Shown: piece after piece, positions 6,531 through 10,440 of the stretch
Layout of the letters: each line of letters opens with the position of its first letter
Position numbering within the stretch: position 1 is the stretch's first letter
NCBI GenBank assembly: GCA_026416655.1
Contig: JAOAES010000304.1
Coordinates: 1-10,440 of the forward strand
Direction: 5' to 3'
Length of the DNA stretch: 10,440 bases
From: Fimbriimonadales bacterium
GTDB lineage: Bacteria; Armatimonadota; Fimbriimonadia; Fimbriimonadales; GBS-DC
Notes under the pieces: model-generated
The model's input: only the letters and a program-made list of their open reading frames with translations
The model's database searches: none
What the model was told of the DNA's origin: nothing
Made by a program: the position numbers and the translations under genes

Positions 6531-7957
6531 CAGAATAGTGCCATCCTACCGAAGCCAACATACTTGGACTGACTGAGCCGTTCAATGCGCTGTAGCATGT
6601 CCTCAAAGCACATGTGATGCTCCTGCATGTCGCCGCGTATAATCGGGTCTATTGGCAAAGCGGGCGAGTCGTTCACATGCACGCTCAGAGCGCGTGCGTG
6701 GCGGGCGAGCTCGAACGCCTCCGCGATGTCGCGCGTGTAGATAGCCAGACGCAGCCCGACAGAGAGCCGATTTACCTGCTGGAGCAGTTCCGCAGGCATG
6801 CTATAAGAATGTAGCAACACGACAGGACCGAACGCAGGCTCGTTGTAGAGCGTAGTGTGGTGGGGCGTCTCTGCGAGCACCGAGGGCAGGTAGAAGGGCG
6901 GCTCGGCCTTCGCGCCGGCAAGCACCTTTGCGCCGTGCTGGACAGCTTCCTGTACCCAGTTCCCCACACGCGCCAGCGCATGGGGATGAATCAAGGGGGG
7001 TAAGGAAGTCTGCTCTTCCATAGGGTCGCCGCAGCGCAGTGCCGCTACACGCTGAAGCAAGGCGTCTCGCAGCGCGTCGAAGAGGCGTTCATGGGCCCAC
7101 ACATGCTGAATCGAGGTGGCTGACTGCCCCGCCATCATAAAGCCGCAGCAGGCGATAACTTCAGCGACCTGCTCAGGGTCAGCAGTTTCAGCGGCGATGA
7201 GCGCACCCACGGTATCCAGTTCCATCTCGATACGCTTTGCGCCCGCGTGGACAGGCAGGTTCAGCCCCACCTCACGGCTACCCGTGAAAGTAAGCGCCTG
7301 AACCAAGGGATGAGCGGCAAGCGCATGCCCCACTTCCTCACCTTTGCCTGTCAGGATGCTCAACCCTTCAGGTGGCATGCCGGCGCGGTAGAGCAACAAC
7401 CCCAGCCGCAGCACGGTGAGGGGAGCTTCCGTCGAGGGTTTGAGGATAATCGCATTTCCAGCAGCGATAGCGGGAGCGGTTTTCTGCGCCGCGTGCGCGA
7501 GCGGGAGGTTGAACGCCAGAATCGACGCCACCACACCCATCGGCTCGCGCGCCCAGAACCCGAAGCGCGACGCACCGTCGGTGAACGACTCCGGCGGGAA
7601 CTGCGTTGCCCTGGGGTGATGACACGCCTCTGCCGCGAGCTCGAACACCATCGCAGCGCGTTCCACCTCAACACGCGACTCGCCTATCAGTTTGCCCGTT
7701 TCCAGCGTGAGCAGTGTTGCCAGTGACTGGCGCTCCTGACGAATCAACTCTGCGACATGCCTGAGGATAGCGGCGCGCTGGCTCAGCGACATCGCGCGCA
7801 TCTTCTCCGTGCCGTGCCTTGCGAGGGCGACCGCCTGGTCTACATGCGTCGCACCGCCCCGCGCCACATGGTCAACCGGCTCGCCCGAGTAGGGGTTTAG
7901 AACCTCCAGCCATTCATCCGCCCCTACCAGATGCCCCCCGATGAGCATCTTTTGCAT
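6530..7957 (-). CDS. Aldehyde dehydrogenase superfamily protein lacking the catalytic cysteine
   Basis: A 475-residue protein, full length for an NAD(P)-dependent aldehyde dehydrogenase. Cofactor-side features are kept: N150 in SILAFNLPLAHA, K173 in ILKPSTEAP, GxGEEVG near 204-210 and FTGSREVG at 224-231. The general-base glutamate E246 remains, but the usual ELGG reads ELDT. The catalytic motif, normally GQxCxS, reads GQSATS at 277-282: codon 280 is GCC (Ala), two base changes from a cysteine codon. The C-terminal PYGGxKxSGxGREG region is replaced by IIRGDMQEHHMCFEDML. Normal dehydrogenase activity is therefore not expected; it may be a structural, cofactor-binding or altered-function protein. 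GGAGG (7964-7968), at the end of ridA, lies six bases before the ATG. The stop overlaps the PAP2 start. Nothing suggests decay: the frame is intact over its whole length. Confidence 0.88.
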   Translation of the reverse strand: MQKMLIGGHLVGADEWLEVLNPYSGEPVDHVARGGATHVDQAVALARHGTEKMRAMSLSQRAAILRHVAELIRQERQSLATLLTLETGKLIGESRVEVERAAMVFELAAEACHHPRATQFPPESFTDGASRFGFWAREPMGVVASILAFNLPLAHAAQKTAPAIAAGNAIILKPSTEAPLTVLRLGLLLYRAGMPPEGLSILTGKGEEVGHALAAHPLVQALTFTGSREVGLNLPVHAGAKRIEMELDTVGALIAAETADPEQVAEVIACCGFMMAGQSATSIQHVWAHERLFDALRDALLQRVAALRCGDPMEEQTSLPPLIHPHALARVGNWVQEAVQHGAKVLAGAKAEPPFYLPSVLAETPHHTTLYNEPAFGPVVLLHSYSMPAELLQQVNRLSVGLRLAIYTRDIAEAFELARHARALSVHVNDSPALPIDPIIRGDMQEHHMCFEDMLQRIERLSQSKYVGFGRMALF

Positions 7958-7959
7958 AA

Positions 7960-8346
7960 CTAACCTCCTGCGTAGGCAATCGCCTCAATCTCCACCTGCG
8001 CGCCCTTGGGCAGCGCGCTCACCTGAACCGTCGCGCGTGCGGGATAAGGCGGACGAAAATAGGTGGCGTAAACCTCGTTCATCTCAGCGAACATATTCAA
8101 ATCGGTCATGTAGATTGTTGTTTTTACAATGCTATCGAGATTCAATCCCAGCGCGGTTAGAACCCCCTGCAGGTTCTGTAGTACTTGTTGCGTTTGCGCC
8201 GCGACGCCGCCCAAGATGAGTTCGCCCGTGTGAGGATCAATCGGGATCTGTCCAGAGATAAAAATCCACTCGCCAACGCGCGTCGCCTGAGAGTAGGGAC
8301 CAATCGGCGCGGGCGCATCCTTAGAAAGTATCGCCTGTTTGCTCAT
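7960..8346 (-). CDS. ridA: RidA/YjgF/YER057c/UK114 family enamine/imine deaminase
   Basis: A 128-residue protein of standard RidA length. RidA hydrolyses reactive enamine/imine intermediates such as 2-aminoacrylate made by PLP enzymes, protecting other enzymes from damage. Conserved blocks are present: APAPIGPYSQATRVGEWIFISGQ (residues 11-33), the ATVQVSALPKGAQVEIEAIA segment (105-124), and the substrate-carboxylate-binding arginine R104 equivalent to E. coli Arg105. The acidic residue in VEIEA is also kept. The ATG at 8346 is preceded by GAGGTGAGG-type sequence. It heads a tight cluster with the ALDH homologue (2 bp gap) and PAP2; RidA next to ALDH can hint at amino-acid or 2-aminomuconate-type catabolism, but the partner here lacks its catalytic cysteine, so that reading is weak. 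Confidence 0.95.
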   Translation of the reverse strand: MSKQAILSKDAPAPIGPYSQATRVGEWIFISGQIPIDPHTGELILGGVAAQTQQVLQNLQGVLTALGLNLDSIVKTTIYMTDLNMFAEMNEVYATYFRPPYPARATVQVSALPKGAQVEIEAIAYAGG

Positions 8347-8366
8347 CGCCTCACCTCGCAGCGAAC

Positions 8367-8372
8367 AGTATA
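8367..8372 (-). promoter_or_regulatory. -10-like element TATACT upstream of ridA
   Basis: Read on the minus strand, AGGTATACT lies four bases after the cdaA stop codon and 20 bases before the ridA ATG, leaving room for the purine-rich ribosome site. It shares AGGTAT with the two plus-strand -10 candidates in this window. No good -35 box; read-through from cdaA across the 30-bp gap is equally possible. Confidence 0.35.
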
Positions 8373-8376
8373 CCTG

Positions 8377-9282
8377 CTACGCCGTTTTTTCTTCGGTGCG
8401 TTTATTAGCATTGCGCTCTGCGCGATTCTTGCGCACACTGGACAGGGTGACCCCCATCCGCTCGAGGATGCGCGGGCGCGCCTCGCCTGTAAGCAGGTCG
8501 CTGAGCAAGCGACGCAGATGGTCTGCATCGACGTTCTGCGTCCATGCGCCGTCTACTGCTACAGTAATCTGCCCGGTCTCTTCCGAAACGATAATCGAGA
8601 CGCAGTCAGAGGTCTCTGTTACGCCGATTCCCGCGCGATGGCGTGTGTGCATGCTACTGGGAATTTCGGGATTCTGGCTGATTTCGGGGAAGTAGACAGC
8701 GGCTTCTACAATCTCTGCGTTGCGCAGGATAACCGCGCCATCGTGTAGGGGGGAGCCGGGATAGAAAATCGTACGCAGTAGCGGGGAGGTCGCTTCCGCC
8801 TGCAACTCGATGCCGTTGCCTTCAGCGATGCGATCCTTGCGTTCCCAAACGATGAGTGCACCGATCCGGTCGCGCGCCATCTGCTGCACGGCACTGACCA
8901 CTTCGTTGATCGCACGCTGAATGGGTTCCGCGTCGGGGCTGACACCGAAACTACTGCGCCAGAACTCCACACGCCCGATGGTCTCCAGCACACGCCGCAA
9001 CTCCGGGAAAAAGAGGATGACCAGCGCCACGGGTCCCAGCGTGGTCATACGATCCAGCAGCCAGTGAATGGTCTCCAGTCCCAGCGCGTCGCTCAGGTAC
9101 AACGCCAGCACGAATACCAGCAGCCCAATCAGTACCTGATACGCGCGCGTACCCTTCGCCAGCAACAGCAGCCGATAGATGAGAAACGCCACCAGCAGCG
9201 TATCGAGGGCTAAAATCGCCCCCCGCGCCGCGATATACTCCGCTATCCGTAGCCAATCGCTCAACTTGTCGCCCCGCTCCAT
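8377..9282 (-). CDS. cdaA: Diadenylate cyclase CdaA (c-di-AMP synthase)
   Basis: A 301-residue protein that converts two ATP to cyclic di-AMP, a second messenger controlling potassium and osmotic balance and cell-wall homeostasis. Architecture is CdaA-like: three hydrophobic segments in residues about 20-95 (LLVAFLIYRLLLLAKGTRAYQV is typical), then a DAC domain with the catalytic motifs DGA at 181-183 (SPLHDGAVIL) and RHR at 214-216 (HTRHRAGIG). A basic, probably disordered tail ends the protein. The usual partner cdaR (YbbR domains) is not downstream; ridA is. The start is uncertain: ATG at 9282 has no Shine-Dalgarno sequence and lies only two bases after a CATAAT sequence; a TTG at 9264 follows GGAGCGG and would also keep the whole membrane region. 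Product assignment is firm. Confidence 0.95.
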   Translation of the reverse strand: MERGDKLSDWLRIAEYIAARGAILALDTLLVAFLIYRLLLLAKGTRAYQVLIGLLVFVLALYLSDALGLETIHWLLDRMTTLGPVALVILFFPELRRVLETIGRVEFWRSSFGVSPDAEPIQRAINEVVSAVQQMARDRIGALIVWERKDRIAEGNGIELQAEATSPLLRTIFYPGSPLHDGAVILRNAEIVEAAVYFPEISQNPEIPSSMHTRHRAGIGVTETSDCVSIIVSEETGQITVAVDGAWTQNVDADHLRRLLSDLLTGEARPRILERMGVTLSSVRKNRAERNANKRTEEKTA

Positions 9283-9546
9283 ATATTATGCACGATTCCC
9301 GACGCCAAAATGGGTGACGCGAAGCGATTTCAATCCCCTCTCATGCTCCAAATAGTAGATGGCTCAGTGATTGTGGGGCTTGCAGGGGATGGAAAGCACC
9401 ATAGCCGGTTCGATAAAAGCTGGAACGTGGTGCGCTCGCGTTCGGAGGCGTTCCTAATGGATACACACGCCGCTCTGGAAGGAGATATGGGCGTCAGCAG
9501 ACTTGCCCCTTGCGTTGCTCGGATTTAGCAGCAGGTGCTGAATGTC
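9283..9546 (+). other. Gene-poor interval; possible plus-strand small RNA or small gene
   Basis: Both flanking genes run leftward, yet this interval ends in a hairpin with a rightward T-run (9547-9580), and TATTAT at 9284-9289 could be a plus-strand -10. Internal pairing is notable: ATCCCCT (9333-9339) with AGGGGAT (9384-9390), extended imperfectly on the outside (TTTC 9328-9331 with GAAA 9392-9395); GGAACG (9422-9427) with CGTTCC (9449-9454); ACGCC (9467-9471) with GGCGT (9490-9494); CAGCA (9529-9533) with TGCTG (9536-9540). A 72-codon plus-strand frame (9310-9528) is open but has no ribosome site, mixed third-position composition and no recognisable motif. It does not match tmRNA, 6S, RNase P, SRP RNA or a riboswitch that I can recognise. 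Confidence 0.25.
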
Positions 9547-9580
9547 GTGGGGGCGAACAGAACTTTCGCCCCCACCTTTT
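9547..9580 (+). terminator. Strong hairpin with T-run, rightward
   Basis: A perfect 11-bp stem, GTGGGGGCGAA (9547-9557) with TTCGCCCCCAC (9565-9575), a 7-nt loop and CTTTT at 9576-9580. The T-run is on the plus-strand side only. On the minus strand it lies just past the stop codon of the 9584 gene, so it may also end that transcript, though without a U-tract. Confidence 0.6.
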
Positions 9581-9583
9581 GCA

Positions 9584-10111
9584 CTACGGGTTTGCGGATA
9601 ACTCAAACACCTGGATGTCCCCGCGCTTGACCACGCCCTCATAAACGAAGTTGGGCGTAGAGGCATTCGCAGTGAAGAATTCCACGCGCAGGAAGTCAGG
9701 GGACTCGCCCGCGACGTCAGGGCGGGTGTTGTCTTCCACATAGATACGCGCCACACCCGAAATTCTTTGTGTCGCGTTCGCGAAGGGCAAAATCGCCGTC
9801 GCGCGCCCCGTAAAGGTCGCGGTACGGTTCTCCAGGTCAACTTCAAGGCTTTGGATACTGGGCACGATGATGCTCACTCGGCGAGCATTCGAAGACTGCA
9901 GCGCGATGAACTGGAACGCGCCGCGAATAGGAGTTCGTACGGTGTCAGGTCACAAGACGCGGTAGACTTGGAAGGTAAACTGGGAGTCGATGAGGTTGCT
10001 ATTTTCAGGACCGGCAAAGCCGTATCCGCGTGCGCCAATTATGCGCACTGACTGGGCATAAACTACCGCCGTAATCGTCAGAAGCGCCAATAACCACCAC
10101 ACTTTTCGCAT
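9584..10111 (-). pseudogene. Small secreted beta-rich protein interrupted by an in-frame TGA
   Basis: From ATG at 10111 the frame encodes a signal peptide (MRKVWWLLALLTITAVVYAQ, cleaved after YAQ or nearby) and a beta-rich stretch to residue 53, then TGA at 9950-9952. The same frame continues without any indel for 121 more residues to TAG at 9584. The downstream part (TPIRGAFQFIAL, IQSLEVDLENRTATFTGRA, ARIYVEDNTRP, SPDFLRVEFF, GDIQVFEL) reads as the natural continuation of one domain and resembles the post-COAP-1-like secreted beta-sandwich pattern (ATFxGxA, VxDN, DxFRV, GxI). Promoter and ribosome site (GGAGG 10123-10127, eleven bases from the ATG) are intact. A single-base nonsense change, a sequencing error, or read-through could explain it; a restart at ATG 9877 would give only a 97-residue fragment without a signal peptide. 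Function unknown. Confidence 0.6.
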
Positions 10112-10133
10112 GGTCAATCTGACCTCCGTATTT

Positions 10134-10162
10134 ATTATAGCACACTTATTGTGATTTCGTAA
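10134..10162 (-). promoter_or_regulatory. Sigma-70-type promoter of the small secreted protein gene
   Basis: On the minus strand a perfect TATAAT (10139-10134) is preceded by TGTGC and, after a 17-bp spacer, by TTACGA (10162-10157), a weak -35. The predicted start near 10127 leaves a short leader beginning at the GGAGG. This is the best consensus promoter in the window. Confidence 0.65.
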
Positions 10163-10200
10163 AAAAAAACGCTCCCTGACCCATAGGGGCAGGGAGCGTT
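10161..10200 (-). terminator. Intrinsic terminator of the suf transcript
   Basis: Read on the minus strand: an 11-bp perfect stem AACGCTCCCTG (10200-10190) with CAGGGAGCGTT (10178-10168), a loop that can add CCC/GGG pairs, then a long T-run (A-tract 10161-10169 on the plus strand). It lies 28 bp after the sufB stop, in the correct direction, and its T-run partly overlaps the -35 of the next gene. Confidence 0.9.
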
Positions 10201-10227
10201 CATCGGGAGCGGGTTGGCAAGAAGTCG

Positions 10228-10421
10228 TTAGCCTACGGAGCCTTCCATCTCCAGCTCGATCAGGCGATTCAACTCGACCGCATACTCCATCGGCAGCTGT
10301 TTCGCCAGAGGCTCGATGAAGCCCGACACAATCAGCGTGAGCGCCTCGTCCTTCTTCAGCCCGCGGCTCTGCAGGTAGAAAATCTGCTCGTCGCTGACCT
10401 TGCTCATACGCGCCTCGTGCC
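10228..10421 (-). CDS. sufB: SufB, Fe-S cluster assembly scaffold (C-terminal 63 residues)
   Basis: The minus strand encodes the C-terminus of SufB, the scaffold subunit of the SufBCD iron-sulfur cluster assembly complex in the cytoplasm. The visible 63 residues run HEARMSKVSDEQIFYLQSRG through IVSGFIEPLAKQLPMEYAVE to the signature tail ELNRLIELEMEGSVG, ending in TAA at 10228. The ELEMEGSV ending distinguishes it from SufD. The gene is cut at 10421 by adapter sequence, so the true codons upstream are missing; two further genomic bases precede the first full codon. It is the last gene of its transcript, since a strong terminator follows. Confidence 0.93.
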
Positions 10422-10440
10422 CTGTCTCTTATACACATCT
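10422..10440. other. Nextera transposase adapter (artefact at contig end)
   Basis: The final 19 bases are exactly CTGTCTCTTATACACATCT, the reverse complement of the Tn5/Nextera mosaic end used in library preparation. It interrupts sufB at a point with no biological boundary. It is not genomic and should be trimmed. Confidence 0.97.

Noticed and set aside
9324..9345. CRISPR-like string: on the minus strand GAGAGGGGATTGAAATCGC resembles the GATTGAAA end of many repeats
   Set aside because: Only one copy is present, with no regularly spaced partner and no cas genes; the related AGGGGATGGAAAGC at 9384-9397 is an inverted partner in a hairpin, not a direct repeat.
9479..9489. AAGGAG followed by ATG at 9487 as a start of a tiny gene
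   Set aside because: Spacing is only two bases and the resulting peptide has 14 residues with no features.
9895..9952. Selenocysteine insertion at the TGA of the secreted protein
   Set aside because: No SECIS-like hairpin is evident just after the TGA, and the family pattern does not call for a redox residue there.
9950..10438. Minus-strand frame starting MCIRDRARGAYEQG and running into the secreted protein
   Set aside because: Its start lies in the Nextera adapter and its first part is the wrong frame of sufB; only the portion from ATG 10111 is real.

Overview
The window is about 10.4 kb of GC-rich bacterial chromosome, apparently one end of a draft contig. The last 19 bases (10422-10440) are the Nextera transposon mosaic end, so genomic sequence stops at 10421 inside a sufB gene. 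The gene set (a DUF4838 glycosidase-like protein, cdaA diadenylate cyclase, the SUF system, crcB with a DUF190 protein, and secreted proteins of no clear family) fits an environmental, possibly thermophilic lineage such as Armatimonadota. That placement is a guess from gene content; there is no rRNA or other firm marker here.

Layout, left to right. 1-1280 (-) is the N-terminal 426 residues of a DUF4838 protein running off the left edge. It diverges from 1369-2568 (+), a soluble receiver-histidine kinase. 2601-4583 (-) is a secreted protein of unknown function with a secretin/TonB short N-terminal (STN)-like domain. It diverges from 4659-5386 (+), the two-gene unit crcB (fluoride channel) and a DUF190/UPF0166 protein. 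5402-5842 (+) is a YbgC-type hotdog thioesterase whose 3' end overlaps, tail to tail, the 3' end of a PAP2 phosphatase (5760-6530, -).

PAP2 is the last gene of a tight minus-strand cluster, ridA (7960-8346), aldehyde dehydrogenase homologue (6530-7957), PAP2. cdaA (8377-9282, -) lies 30 bp upstream of ridA. The ALDH homologue has alanine where the catalytic cysteine should be. The PAP2 gene carries about 150 bp of palindromic intergenic-type repeats that stay open in frame.

9283-9583 has no clear gene but ends in a strong hairpin plus T-run oriented to the right, against both neighbours, so a plus-strand small RNA or small gene is possible. 9584-10111 (-) is a small secreted beta-rich protein with a good promoter but an in-frame TGA about one third of the way along. 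A clear intrinsic terminator (10161-10200) closes sufB (10228-10421, -).

Two plus-strand genes (crcB and the thioesterase) have a -10-like hexamer exactly 8 nt before the ATG and no Shine-Dalgarno sequence, suggesting leaderless mRNAs. Other genes (the kinase, the STN protein, DUF190, the ALDH homologue, the small secreted protein) have good GGAGG-type sites. No complete novel system is evident. The best leads are the cysteine-less ALDH in the ridA cluster, the in-frame palindromic repeats in PAP2, and the 9.3-9.6 kb interval.
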